DNA of 64,000 bases from Pseudomonas sp. 10-1B. GTDB lineage: Bacteria > Pseudomonadota > Gammaproteobacteria > Pseudomonadales > Pseudomonadaceae. The translations under genes and the position numbers were made by a program. Within the stretch, counting starts at the first letter, position 1. The number at the start of each line of letters is the position of its first letter. The stretch spans positions 186,001-250,000 of the forward strand of contig NZ_JYKS01000015.1 in the NCBI RefSeq assembly GCF_000935045.1. Direction: 5' to 3'. Below are positions 45,127 to 55,433 of this stretch, piece after piece. The notes beneath the pieces are model-generated. The model was not told where the DNA came from and did not search any database. It worked only from the letters and a program-made list of their open reading frames with translations.

Positions 45127-46416
45127 ATGTTGCTGGCAGTTTCTATTTTTCTGGCCACGCTGGTACTGGTGATCTGGCAGCCCCGTGGGCTTGGCGTGGG
45201 TTGGAGTGCGTCTGCCGGAGCGGTGCTTGCACTGCTGACTGGCGTTGTTGCTACCAGCGATATCCCGGTGGTCTGGCACATTGTGTGGAACGCAACGGCC
45301 ACGTTCATCGCGGTGATCATCATCAGCCTCCTGCTGGATGAGGCAGGCTTTTTCGAGTGGGCAGCGCTTCATGTCGCTCGGTGGGGTCGAGGCAGCGGCG
45401 CACGCCTGTTTGCGTTGATGGTGATCTTGGGGGCAGCGGTCTCGGCGCTATTTGCCAATGATGGTGCAGCATTGATTCTGACCCCCATCGTGATCGCAAT
45501 GCTGACCGCGCTGCGTTTCAGCCCTGCCGCTACCTTGGCATTTGTGATGGCTGCCGGGTTCATTGCAGATACGGCCAGCTTGCCTTTGGTGGTCTCAAAC
45601 CTGGTGAACATCGTTTCCGCCGACTTCTTCGACATTGGCTTCGCTCGGTACGCTTCGATCATGTGGCCGGTGAACTTGGTCAGTGTCGTTACGACCTTGG
45701 GCATGCTCTGGTTGTTCTATCGAAAGGACGTGCCGCTGGCGTACTGGCCCGAAGAGCTACGGCGACCAGAAGAGGCCATCAAGGATCGCCATACATTCAT
45801 CGCTGGTTGGTGGGTGCTGCTGCTTCTCCTGGTCGGCTTGTTCGCCCTTGAGCCGCGTGGCATTCCTATCAGTGCCGTCGCCGCCGCATGCGCTTTGGTG
45901 CTCCTGGTAATTGCCGCGAAAGGGCATGTGATCTCGACACGCAAAGTGATGTTCAACGCACCTTGGCAGGTCGTGTTGTTTTCACTTGGCATGTATCTGG
46001 TCATCTACGGGTTGAAGAATGCTGGGCTGACTGAAGGGCTCAGCTCGCTGCTTGGCACCTTTGCCGATCATGGCCTGTGGGCTGCCACACTGGGCACCGG
46101 CTTCACCGCCGCGCTGCTGTCATCTGTGATGAACAACATGCCCAGCGTGCTGATCGGTGCCTTGTCGATTCAGGGCAGTGGAGCAGCTGGGCTCGCACAT
46201 GAAGCCATGGTGTACGCCAACGTCATCGGCTGCGACTTGGGCCCGAAGATCACCCCCATCGGCAGCCTAGCCACGTTGTTGTGGCTCCACGTCCTGGCTC
46301 AGAAAAATATCCGCATCACCTGGGGTTACTACTTCAAGGTTGGCTGCGTACTCACCTTTCCCATTCTGCTTACGACACTGGCAGCACTTGCCGTGCGCTT
46401 GAGCATCAGCGTGTAG
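45127..46416 (+). CDS. arsB: Arsenite efflux pump
   Basis: 429-codon frame of the ArsB type with 12 hydrophobic helices. [51 protein letters not shown] and [21 protein letters not shown] are the family blocks, the last being highly characteristic. It extrudes arsenite and antimonite across the inner membrane. Start ATG 45127 with TTGGAGACCTGAC upstream. It is followed by arsC after 10 nt. Confidence 0.94.
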   Translation: MLLAVSIFLATLVLVIWQPRGLGVGWSASAGAVLALLTGVVATSDIPVVWHIVWNATATFIAVIIISLLLDEAGFFEWAALHVARWGRGSGARLFALMVILGAAVSALFANDGAALILTPIVIAMLTALRFSPAATLAFVMAAGFIADTASLPLVVSNLVNIVSADFFDIGFARYASIMWPVNLVSVVTTLGMLWLFYRKDVPLAYWPEELRRPEEAIKDRHTFIAGWWVLLLLLVGLFALEPRGIPISAVAAACALVLLVIAAKGHVISTRKVMFNAPWQVVLFSLGMYLVIYGLKNAGLTEGLSSLLGTFADHGLWAATLGTGFTAALLSSVMNNMPSVLIGALSIQGSGAAGLAHEAMVYANVIGCDLGPKITPIGSLATLLWLHVLAQKNIRITWGYYFKVGCVLTFPILLTTLAALAVRLSISV

Positions 46417-46426
46417 GAGTTACCTT

Positions 46427-46897
46427 ATGAAGGTCTTGTTCATGTGTACGGCTAATAGCTGTCGCAGCGTTCTGTCCGAAGGACTGTTCAACCATGTTGC
46501 GCCGGACGGCTTCACGGCCATCAGTTCGGGCAGCTTCCCCAGCGGCAAACTCAATCCACGTGCGGTGAGCACTCTGCAAGGATTGGGTATCGACACCTCC
46601 GACCTGTATAGCAAGGGCTCAGAGGCGTTCGCCGACGCGCCACCCGATATCGTTATCACAGTGTGCGACAAGGCAGGTGGCGAAGCTTGCCCGGTGTATT
46701 TTGGCCCAGCCATCAAGAGTCACTGGGAGCTGTCTGACCCATCGGAGGTGGACGGCAGCGACGAGACTATCCAGGCCGCATTCGACGCAACGGTTGGACA
46801 CATCAAAAGGCGTTTCGCAGCGTTCTTCACGCTGGATCTGAAAACGCTTCAAGGCGCCGATCTGAAGCAGGCTTTGGATCGGATCGGAGCACTGTGA
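46427..46897 (+). CDS. arsC: Arsenate reductase, thioredoxin-coupled (LMW-phosphatase-like)
   Basis: 156 aa. The phosphatase loop CTANSCRS (CX5R) is at residues 7-14; the further cysteines in VCDKAGGEACPVY complete the redox relay of the thioredoxin-dependent type. It reduces arsenate to arsenite for export by ArsB. AGGAG lies 7 nt before the ATG. The stop overlaps the next ATG (TGATG), which suggests coupling to a downstream frame that, in related operons, would be arsH. Confidence 0.93.
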   Translation: MKVLFMCTANSCRSVLSEGLFNHVAPDGFTAISSGSFPSGKLNPRAVSTLQGLGIDTSDLYSKGSEAFADAPPDIVITVCDKAGGEACPVYFGPAIKSHWELSDPSEVDGSDETIQAAFDATVGHIKRRFAAFFTLDLKTLQGADLKQALDRIGAL

Positions 46898-47073
46898 TGA
46901 GCGAGTTCGATATAGTCAGACTCCTTTGGTGTTGGGATATTTACCAGCCTCAGCAGGCTCCTTCATCCCCCTCCCGGATTAACTCGACTACGACGCCATT
47001 CAGCTGCCCCTTAGTCCGCATAGCAGAGCGGGCTTTTCTTTACGCATGCTTTGCGGATGGCCGCAGGAGCTGA
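46897..47073 (+). pseudogene. Short frame coupled to arsC (possible remnant)
   Basis: ATG overlaps the arsC stop, and 58 codons are open (MSEFDIVRLLWCWDIYQ...). After the first dozen codons the sequence looks non-coding and runs through a weak hairpin (CCGC/GCGG, 47016-47031, followed by GCTTTTCTTT). In P. putida-type operons arsH usually follows arsC, so this may be the scar where it was lost. I cannot confirm homology. Confidence 0.25.
47016..47040 (+). terminator. Possible terminator after the ars operon
   Basis: CCGC-loop of 8-GCGG, then GCTTTTCTT. The stem is short (4 bp GC), but the T-rich tail and position after arsC favour termination. Confidence 0.4.
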
Positions 47074-47102
47074 CTGCGACCATCGTCAGGCTGGGCCTAC
47101 AG

Positions 47103-47360
47103 TCAGGCGCGGATCACCTCGAGGCGATCCCGACCCGCCTGTGTGATGGCGTTCTCCCCTTCATCGCTAATGCGATACCGTCCGGACACCATCTTGGTTA
47201 TTGAGAACCGGACCAGCCCGCTTTTCGATAAGGCTTCGCCCGCTTCGAAGCTCATTGCCTGCTCCAAGTCGAAGATCTTGATTTCTCCGATTTTGTAGCG
47301 GGCAAACGCTACCAAGGCCTTATCCAATTCTTGTTGGCTGATCTTTCGAGCGACTTCCAT
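47103..47360 (-). CDS. Hypothetical 85-aa protein
   Basis: 85 aa starting MEVARKISQQELDKALVAFARYKIGEIKIFDLEQAM, then SGRYRISDEGENAITQAGRDRLEVIRA. It is charged and soluble, and looks like a small winged-helix-like domain. The ATG has a strong GGGAGG 4 nt upstream, so expression is likely. I do not recognise a family. It lies between the ars operon and another small gene, in the same direction as the latter. Confidence 0.55.
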   Translation of the reverse strand: MEVARKISQQELDKALVAFARYKIGEIKIFDLEQAMSFEAGEALSKSGLVRFSITKMVSGRYRISDEGENAITQAGRDRLEVIRA

Positions 47361-47645
47361 TCGACCTCCCAGGTCATGAGAGCCCCGGTCCGTGGGATTG
47401 GAGGCAACGAACCGGGTGGTTTGTTGAAGGCGGACCGTACTACGCCACCACAGAAGTCGCTACTGGCTTTCCATCCACGCTGGATGGGTGGGCAGGCCAT
47501 CAAGGCCTGGGCAAAGGAACACGAGCCACAGCCCCCGCTGCCTATCGGGCCTCGCATCAAGCAGGGGGTAATCATGAAGATCTACGATTACGACCCAGCC
47601 AGCTACCGGGCCAAAGAAGATGGCTGTACCAATGATAGCCGGAGC
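47361..47645. other. Region of uncertain coding status
   Basis: A plus-strand frame (codons from about 47376 to 47675) reads without stops, contains HPRWMGGQAIKAWAKEHEP, and has GGGGGTAATC before an internal ATG at 47574. It overlaps the next gene's tail and has no strong coding signature that I can recognise. It may be a degraded gene or a spurious frame. Confidence 0.25.
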
Positions 47646-47843
47646 TCAACGCTTGCCGCCGAGGACGGGTGGTAAGGCCGTGAAGAACCAATAGATCCCG
47701 GTTCCTAACACCAAGGTCCACCGGCTTTCAGGGTTGAGAAACATCCCGACCACACCAAGCGCGATCAGCGCCACTCCGGCGCGCCGCCTGCGATTCGGAT
47801 TGAACCACACCTGAAACGCCCGAAGCCTCTCACGCAACCGCAT
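47646..47843 (-). CDS. Hypothetical 65-aa membrane protein
   Basis: 65 aa: a basic N-terminus (MRLRERLRAFQVWFNPNRRRRAG) then two hydrophobic segments (VALIALGVVGMFLN, LVLGTGIYWFFTALPPVLGG). The start at ATG 47843 has GGGAG 7 nt upstream. It may be a small inner-membrane protein; no family recognised. It is upstream of, and in the same direction as, the gene at 47103-47360, with about 285 nt between. Confidence 0.55.
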   Translation of the reverse strand: MRLRERLRAFQVWFNPNRRRRAGVALIALGVVGMFLNPESRWTLVLGTGIYWFFTALPPVLGGKR

Positions 47844-48065
47844 CACCATTCTCCCTGTTTGGTAAGCGGCGAAGCATATCACCCCTATTCATCTGGAGGT
47901 CATCAGGGAGCCGGCAAGCCTGACCGGCAAGGATCTGCTCCAACGTTCCGGGGCGGCGCCTACGTCGACGGGTCAACCTTCGATAACGCGCCATGTGACT
48001 GCAAGGCAACCCGACTGGGAGGGGATCGAACAAGCCTGCCGGGGCAGGTTAGCTTTGGTAACGCA

Positions 48066-48836
48066 TCAGCGGATATAGCTACCGCCATTGACGTCCAGGG
48101 TGGCGCCATTGAGCGATGCCTGCGAAGGACGCAAGGTAAATGCCACCAATTCGGCGATTTCCGCCGGACTGGCCATACGGCCAACGGGTATATCGGAAAC
48201 CGCCGCCGCTTCGCCGTGCTGAGCGATGAACTGCTCTGCCATCTCGGTGCGCACCCAGCCCGGTGCGATCGCCACCGCCACCACCCCGTCGCCTGCCACA
48301 CTGCGGGCCAGGGACTTGGTCAGGTTGATCAGTGCTGCCTTGCTGGAGCCGTACGGCAACGCATCCGCGGCATAACCGCGTTGCGCCGCGCGGCTTGCCA
48401 TGTTGATGATGCGCCCGCCGCCGTGGGCGCGGTAATGCGCGACGGCCTCGCGACACAAATCGGCAGCCGCGAAGAAATTGACCTGGAACTCCCGGCGCCA
48501 AGCTTCGCGCCATTGAGAGGACGGTGCCTCGAGTGCAATCTCGGTACGAATACCGGCATTGTTGACGAGCCCATGAATTCTTCCACCACACAGGTCCAAC
48601 GCGGCTCGCCACAATTGCTCAGGACCAGCCTCCTGGCTCAGGTCACCTTGCACGATCCAGCCTTGGCCACCGATCCGGTCCAATAACTGCTGCGCACCTT
48701 GCGCATCGCGGCTGTAGTGAATCACCGCGCGCGCGCCTTCGGCGGCCAGGCGTTCGACAATCGCTGCGCCGATACCACCTGAAGCCCCGGTCACCAGGAC
48801 AGTTTGCCCTGCCAGGGGACGTGTTGGGTCACTCAT
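48066..48836 (-). CDS. Short-chain dehydrogenase/reductase
   Basis: 256 aa classical SDR. The cofactor motif is TGASGGIGAAIV (about residues 16-27), NNAG is present, and the catalytic set is in INMASRAAQRGYAADALPYGSSKAAL with Tyr and Lys in YGSSK. DVNGGSYIR is the usual C-terminus. Absence of an acidic residue after the first beta strand (AVIHYSRD) leaves NADP(H) possible. It lies 68 nt after the binding-protein gene on the same strand and so is probably co-transcribed. Substrate unknown. Confidence 0.88.
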   Translation of the reverse strand: MSDPTRPLAGQTVLVTGASGGIGAAIVERLAAEGARAVIHYSRDAQGAQQLLDRIGGQGWIVQGDLSQEAGPEQLWRAALDLCGGRIHGLVNNAGIRTEIALEAPSSQWREAWRREFQVNFFAAADLCREAVAHYRAHGGGRIINMASRAAQRGYAADALPYGSSKAALINLTKSLARSVAGDGVVAVAIAPGWVRTEMAEQFIAQHGEAAAVSDIPVGRMASPAEIAELVAFTLRPSQASLNGATLDVNGGSYIR

Positions 48837-48904
48837 CTGTGCTCACCTTCCATTGTTGAAAACATCGAAGGCCGCCCACGCTCGATGAGCGGCCGATAAT
48901 CGTG

Positions 48905-49738
48905 TTACTTCGCCGAGTTGGCCTGGACGGACGCCTTGTCCACCAGTTGCTGGATTTCACCGGTGTCGCGGCGCTGGCGCAGATAGATGTTCAGGACCTC
49001 CAGGTCCGCGGCGGAGATATCGCGGCGCACGCCGAAGGATACGCCCTGCTTGGCCAGTGCCGGCTTGGGCAGGATTTCACGTGTCCAGTCGGGGTTCGCG
49101 AGCGCAAAGAGATGGTTGGTATCACTGGCGTCGACCAGTACGTCGGCACGCTTGGACATGACGGCCAGCCGAGCCTCATCCATGCCGGGCAGGCGCATGA
49201 TCTTGCCGTTGTGCAGCACTGAGGAAATCGCCTTGTCCTGTGCAGTACCTGACATCACGGCGAAGGTGACCTCGGGTTTGTCCAGGCTTGCGATGTCGTC
49301 GTTCACGTCGGCAACCTTGGGGTTGTTCTTGTTTACCAGCAGCGACACCTGATAATCAGTTGCCGGCACGGTGAACGCGACCGCCAGTGCCCGCTCCGGC
49401 GTCTGGTTCAGCGCCATGGCCAGGTCCCACTTGCTGCTTTGCAGGCCTGCCACGAGGTTGTCCCAGTTGGTATCGACGAAGGCGACCTTGACCTTCAGTA
49501 CCTTCTCGCCAAAGTCCCTGCAGAGGTCAACGAAATAACCGCTGTAGTCACCCGTCTTGGCATCGCGCATCACATAAGGTGCAGCTACTGCGGCACCGCA
49601 CCTCAGCACACCAGACTTCTGCACGCCCTGCCACAGCGAGGTCTCAGCGGCCTGCACCGTCGACTGGGCCAGCAAAGCGCTGCACAAGCCAGCGCCGATC
49701 AAAAGCGATTTGAACGTAGACGGGATGGGAAGAACCAT
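48905..49738 (-). CDS. ABC-type amino acid substrate-binding protein (orphan)
   Basis: 277 aa SBP_bac_3 protein. The signal peptide ends QSTVQA before AETSLWQG, followed by VLRCGAAVAAPYVMRDAKTGDYSGYFVDLCRDFGEKV, typical of polar amino-acid binding proteins. GAGG is 7 nt upstream of ATG 49738; a longer start at 49750 lacks one. No permease or ATPase gene is adjacent, so it may serve another transporter or act as a sensor for the neighbouring APC permease. The dyad GTGTGCA/TGCACTC (49804-49821) lies just upstream. Confidence 0.85.
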   Translation of the reverse strand: MVLPIPSTFKSLLIGAGLCSALLAQSTVQAAETSLWQGVQKSGVLRCGAAVAAPYVMRDAKTGDYSGYFVDLCRDFGEKVLKVKVAFVDTNWDNLVAGLQSSKWDLAMALNQTPERALAVAFTVPATDYQVSLLVNKNNPKVADVNDDIASLDKPEVTFAVMSGTAQDKAISSVLHNGKIMRLPGMDEARLAVMSKRADVLVDASDTNHLFALANPDWTREILPKPALAKQGVSFGVRRDISAADLEVLNIYLRQRRDTGEIQQLVDKASVQANSAK

Positions 49739-50192
49739 TTTCAACCTCACTGGTAGTCATTGTTGTTGGCAGAAAGGTACGGCACCCGAATGCATGCTAT
49801 TTTGTGTGCACTATTGCACTCACATTAAAAACGACACAGAAAGCTGTCAACACTTGTTAGCTAAAAATATATTCGCTGAAACAAACATGGTGACGAGCTG
49901 ATTTTTACGACAGTAAAACAGTATCTATGCGTGAGAAAAAATGGATTTAACTCACTATTGAACGGAGCGAAGCTGTTGAAGATTTTTGAACCGCCAGGAT
50001 CACCAGATCATCGTCGACGCACTTTGCGAGTTGCTCGGCCATGACCGCAGCGCGCTCGCGCTCGCCGCGGATTGTCCGTTCAAGCGTTAGAACGGCTGAC
50101 GCTCCTGCCCCTGGATACCTATGAGCGGCATTCAGGGGCTGATCGTGCGTTACGGATTTAGAACGCTCCAAAAACAATTATCGAGTTCTTCC
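49739..50192. other. Divergent promoter region with a possible gene remnant
   Basis: The first half (49739-49960) is AT-rich, with a GTGTGCA-CTAT-TGCACTC dyad at 49804-49821. The second half holds a minus-strand frame (about 49947-50177) whose C-terminal part (GERERAAVMAEQLAKCVDDDLVIL) looks protein-like but has no proper start or family match. I treat it as a possible fragment. Both divergent genes should have their promoters here. Confidence 0.4.
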
Positions 50193-51584
50193 ATGTCCAA
50201 TACATCACTTGCACCTGGCCTGAAACAGCGCCATGTCACCATGCTTTCGATCGCCGGCGTGATCGGCGCAGGGCTCTTCGTTTTTTCGGGTCACGCAATC
50301 GCCAAGGCAGGTCCCGCTGCCCTTCTCGCCTACATTTTCACCGGTGCTCTGGTAGTGCTGGTGATGCGCATGCTAGGTGAGATGGCGGTCGCCTCGCCGG
50401 ACACTGGTTCGTTTTCCACCTATGCCGATCAGGCCATCGGACGCTGGGCAGGGTTCAGCATCGGCTGGCTCTACTGGTGGTTCTGGGTGCTGGCCATCCC
50501 CCTCGAAGCGATCGCCGCGGCCAATATCCTGAATACCTGGATGCCGGCGGTGGACACCTGGGTATTCGCTTCGACCGTGATCGTGCTGGTGACAGCATCG
50601 AATTTCTTCAGCGTCGCACGCTATGGCGAATTCGAATTCTGGTTCGGCTTGCTGAAGATCCTGGCAATCATTGGCTTCATTGCCTTGTGCACCGCGGCAT
50701 TGCTGGGCCTGTTGCCTGATCGTCCAGTCAGCGGCCTGCAGCGGTTGATGGCCGAGCACGGCGGCTTCGCGCCCAACGGCATGCAGGCTATCGTCGGCGC
50801 CATGCTCACCACCATGTTCAGCTTCATCGGCGCCGAGGTAGTGACCATTGCAGCGGCGGAGTCCAAGAACCCTGCTCGGCAGATCACCCGCGCGACCAAT
50901 TCGGTGGTATGGCGTATCTGCATCTTCTACCTGCTGTCTATCGCGCTGATCTTGTCGATCGTGCCGTGGAATGACCCGCGCTTGCCCGAGGTTGGGTCTT
51001 TCCAGCGCGTGCTGGAAATACTGCAGATTCCTAACGCCAAGCTGGTGATGGATATTGTCGTGCTGGTAGCGGTAGCCAGCTGCATGAACTCGCAGGTGTA
51101 TACCGGCTCGCGGATGCTCTATTCACTGGCCAAGCGTGGTGACGCACCGACCTTCCTCGGCCGTACCACACTGGCCAAGGTGCCACGTGCGGCCGTGACG
51201 TCGACCACGGTGCTCGGCATCATGGCAACATTCATCAACTACTTCGCGCCGCAAAGCGTGTTCTCTTTCCTGCTGGCAACCTCCGGGGCCGTCGCTCTGC
51301 TGGTTTACCTGGTCATCGCCGTTTCCCAGCTGTGCCTGAGGAAAAAGCTGCTGGCCAGCGGGCAACCACTGGAGTTCCGCATGTGGCTGTTCCCATGGCT
51401 GACCTGGGTGGTGATCGCCTTCATCAGCGGCGCCTTGCTGAGCATGTTCTTCATTCCGGCCTACCGCACCGAGATCACGGCCACCGGCTTGCTGACCATC
51501 GTCATCATTTGCCTGGGCTTGTTGACCGCACGAAAAACCCATCGCACCGCTACGGCACAGCTCAAGAGACGTGCAACGGCCTGA
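50193..51584 (+). CDS. Amino acid permease, APC family (GabP-like)
   Basis: 463 aa, 12 helices. LKQRHVTMLSIAGVIGAGLFVFSGHAIAKAGPAALLAYIFTG and MRMLGEMAVASPDTGSFSTYADQAIGRWAGFSIGWLYWWFWVLAIPLEAIAAANI match the GabP/AroP type. I start at ATG 50193; the longer frame from 50121 lacks an APC match and ribosome site. It is divergent from the SDR and binding-protein genes, and all three may handle one substrate. Confidence 0.86.
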   Translation: MSNTSLAPGLKQRHVTMLSIAGVIGAGLFVFSGHAIAKAGPAALLAYIFTGALVVLVMRMLGEMAVASPDTGSFSTYADQAIGRWAGFSIGWLYWWFWVLAIPLEAIAAANILNTWMPAVDTWVFASTVIVLVTASNFFSVARYGEFEFWFGLLKILAIIGFIALCTAALLGLLPDRPVSGLQRLMAEHGGFAPNGMQAIVGAMLTTMFSFIGAEVVTIAAAESKNPARQITRATNSVVWRICIFYLLSIALILSIVPWNDPRLPEVGSFQRVLEILQIPNAKLVMDIVVLVAVASCMNSQVYTGSRMLYSLAKRGDAPTFLGRTTLAKVPRAAVTSTTVLGIMATFINYFAPQSVFSFLLATSGAVALLVYLVIAVSQLCLRKKLLASGQPLEFRMWLFPWLTWVVIAFISGALLSMFFIPAYRTEITATGLLTIVIICLGLLTARKTHRTATAQLKRRATA

Positions 51585-51604
51585 TACATCCTTGCGCACC
51601 GGTC

Positions 51605-52954
<1,350 letters not shown>

Positions 52955-53121
52955 GGATCAAACCTCGCGGTGGCCATCCGGGGCCAGTGAGTGGGCAGGC
53001 AAAATCCCGTCGAGTATCGCGAGCTTGAACCGGCGCGAACACCGCCGCCATCACAAATCAATTTTGCCTGAATCGCACGAATGCTCCTCCACGATGGCGG
53101 GTACTATCACCGGCAGGTAGG

Positions 53122-54045
53122 TCAGGCGGGATTGAGCAGCGCCTCGCGCAGCAGCCGGGCCGCCGGTGAGTCCGGCACGCCTTTGCGCGACACCAGTTCA
53201 TAGGGTTCGCTGCGCGAGGTGATGGGCAGCCGCAGCGTGGTGGTGAAGCCGTAGCCGGAGCAGAACTTCGCCACGTCGGTCGAGACCAGCGCGACCAGGG
53301 TCGGGTTTTCCTGCAACAGCGACAGGGTGGCGAAGGCCGAGGTGGTTTCCAGCAAGTGCACCGGAAAACGCAGGTCCGCCTCATGGAACTCCCGCTCCAG
53401 CAGCAGGCGCATCGGCATGTTGGCGCGGTAGACAACCCAACGGTAATCCATCAGGTCCTTTAGCGATAACTGTCGGGCATAGGCGAACGGGTGCTGAGTA
53501 CTGGCGATTACCGCCAGGGTTTCTTCGACGAACGTAGTGCTTTCGTACAGGTAGGGGGTATTGCTGATGGTGGTGCGGCAGATCGCCAGGTCCAAGCGCC
53601 CGGCATCGAGCTGGCTGAGCAGCGTGGCGCTGGTGTCCTCGACGATCTCGATGGACAGCTTGGGATGGTCGGCTATCACCCGGCTGATAGCCGTGGTCAG
53701 CAACGGCACGGCCCCCATGATGGTGCCGACCGACACGCGCCCGCCCTCGCCACTCATGATGCCTATGATCTCTTCGCGCAGATGCGCCAGGTCGGTCTGG
53801 ATCAGGCGCGCGTAGCGGATGACCAAGCGCCCGGCATCGTTGGGTTCAAGCCCGCGGTTGGTGCGGGTGAACAACGAGGTACCGAAGGTGGTTTCAATTT
53901 CCTGCAGCGCCTTGCTGGCGCCAGGCTGGGTCAGCGCGATCTGTTTGGCCGCGCCGAGCAAGGAGCCGTGTTCATCAAGGGCAATCAGCAAACGCAGTTG
54001 CTTGATGTGCAGGCGAGACATGATCGAGTTCAGTGAGGGCGTCAT
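53122..54045 (-). CDS. LysR-type regulator of the 54-64 kb operon
   Basis: 307 aa. The HTH is LHIKQLRLLIALDEHGSLLGAAKQIALTQPGASKALQEIETTFGTSLFTR (about residues 11-60), of the GbpR/CbbR-like group, followed by a coinducer domain (GRVSVGTIMGAVPLLTTAISRVIADHPKLSIEIVED). It diverges from the alcohol dehydrogenase gene with 175 nt between and overlaps a TAACT/AGTTA dyad just upstream of its start. It is therefore the likely activator of the catabolic operon to its right. ATG 54021 is an alternative start. Confidence 0.9.
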   Translation of the reverse strand: MTPSLNSIMSRLHIKQLRLLIALDEHGSLLGAAKQIALTQPGASKALQEIETTFGTSLFTRTNRGLEPNDAGRLVIRYARLIQTDLAHLREEIIGIMSGEGGRVSVGTIMGAVPLLTTAISRVIADHPKLSIEIVEDTSATLLSQLDAGRLDLAICRTTISNTPYLYESTTFVEETLAVIASTQHPFAYARQLSLKDLMDYRWVVYRANMPMRLLLEREFHEADLRFPVHLLETTSAFATLSLLQENPTLVALVSTDVAKFCSGYGFTTTLRLPITSRSEPYELVSRKGVPDSPAARLLREALLNPA

Positions 54046-54051
54046 CAGGGT

Positions 54052-54064
54052 TAACTAAAAGTTA
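54052..54064 (-). promoter_or_regulatory. Palindrome at the LysR promoter
   Basis: TAACT-AAA-AGTTA, perfect 5-bp arms, 7 nt upstream of the LysR start. The form fits a LysR binding site used for autoregulation and for the divergent operon. Confidence 0.5.
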
Positions 54065-54220
54065 TAGAGGTATCGAAAGTTGTCAGTATCGAGGCTGGCC
54101 AGGACGGCCCTATAGTCCACCCCACAACCAGGCAATGCAACGGGTTTGACCAGAGAGCGTAAGCCCTCCCGCCCATGACCGGTTGCAACAATAACAATCC
54201 TGTATAACTTGTGGTGAATC

Positions 54221-55360
54221 ATGTCCCTCATCAATTACATCACCAAAATCCAGTTCGGCTATGACAGCCTGCAACACCTGGCGGCAGAAGCCGAACGTGC
54301 CGGCATCACCCGCCCCCTGATCGTCACCGACGTCGGCGTGCGTAATGCCGGGATCGTCGACAACGTCATCGCCGCCCTTGGCGCCGACCATGCCCCGACA
54401 ATTTTCGACGCCACCCCGCCCAACCCGAACGAGCACGCCGTGCGTGAAGCCGTGGCGCACTACCACCACGGCGAGTGCAACGGCATCATCGCCGTCGGCG
54501 GTGGTTCCTCCATCGACCTGGCCAAGGGCGTGGCCGTCTGCGCCACCCACGACGGCCCCCTGCAAAGCTTTGCCGTGATCGAAGGCGGCCTGGATCGCAT
54601 CACCGCCGCCACCGCCCCGTTGATTGCGATCCCGACCACGGCGGGCACCGGCAGCGAAGTCGGGCGCGGCGCCATCCTGATTCTCGACGACGGGCGCAAG
54701 GTCGGCGTGATCTCCCCTTATGTTGTGCCCCGGGTGGCCATCTGCGATCCGGAACTGACCCTTGGCCTGCCGGCCATGCTGACCGCCGCCACCGGCATGG
54801 ACGCGATTGCCCACTGCATCGAGACCTTCATGGCCCCGGCCTTCAACCCCGCCGCCGACGGCATCGCCCTCGACGGCCTGCGCCGGGCCTGGGAACACAT
54901 CGAGCGCGCCACCACCGAACCCGGCGACCGCGAAGCGCGGATGAACATGATGAGCGCGTCGATGCAGGGCGCACTGGCGTTCCAGAAAGGCCTGGGGTGC
55001 GTGCACAGCCTGTCCCACGCCCTGGGCGGGATCAATCCGAAGCTGCACCACGGCACCTTGAACGCGATTTTCCTGCCGGCGGTGGTCGGCTTCAACTCCG
55101 ATGCTCCGACCGTGCGTGACGAACGCAAACTCGAACGCCTGCGCCACGCCATGGGCCTCGCGGCCGACGCCGATATCGGCCTAGCCATCGAGGACCTGAC
55201 CCGGCGCCTGGGTCTGCCGACCCGGCTGAGCCAGATCGGGGTGGACCCAAGCCTGTTCGCCGGCATCGTCGAAGGCGCGCTGCACGATCACAGCCACAAG
55301 ACCAACCCACGCGAAGCGTCTGGCGCGGACTACCTGTCGATGCTTGAACAATCGCTGTAA
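54221..55360 (+). CDS. Iron-containing alcohol dehydrogenase
   Basis: 379 aa group III alcohol dehydrogenase. The NAD motif is AVGGGSSIDLAKG (about residues 91-103), and IPTTAGTGSEVGRGA follows. Metal ligands are in GMDAIAHCIETF (D and H) and GCVHSLSHALGG with LHHGTLNA (two His). It interconverts an alcohol and an aldehyde, possibly a hydroxy-acid semialdehyde in this operon. First gene after the LysR divergence, with a weak GGTGAATC before the ATG. The next gene starts 73 nt downstream. Confidence 0.9.
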   Translation: MSLINYITKIQFGYDSLQHLAAEAERAGITRPLIVTDVGVRNAGIVDNVIAALGADHAPTIFDATPPNPNEHAVREAVAHYHHGECNGIIAVGGGSSIDLAKGVAVCATHDGPLQSFAVIEGGLDRITAATAPLIAIPTTAGTGSEVGRGAILILDDGRKVGVISPYVVPRVAICDPELTLGLPAMLTAATGMDAIAHCIETFMAPAFNPAADGIALDGLRRAWEHIERATTEPGDREARMNMMSASMQGALAFQKGLGCVHSLSHALGGINPKLHHGTLNAIFLPAVVGFNSDAPTVRDERKLERLRHAMGLAADADIGLAIEDLTRRLGLPTRLSQIGVDPSLFAGIVEGALHDHSHKTNPREASGADYLSMLEQSL

Positions 55361-55433
55361 GCCGCCGCTGCCCTACAACAATAAAACAGGAGGCATCCGC
55401 GTCGCCGGCCACGCCGGCGTTAGCGGCCCCATC

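Noticed and set aside
44464..47103. tRNA or attachment site at the ars block edges
   Set aside because: I searched by eye for cloverleaf-like arms and direct repeats and saw none convincing.
49947..50177. 76-codon minus-strand frame in the divergent promoter gap
   Set aside because: No ribosome site and no family match; at most a gene fragment, recorded only in the gap entry.
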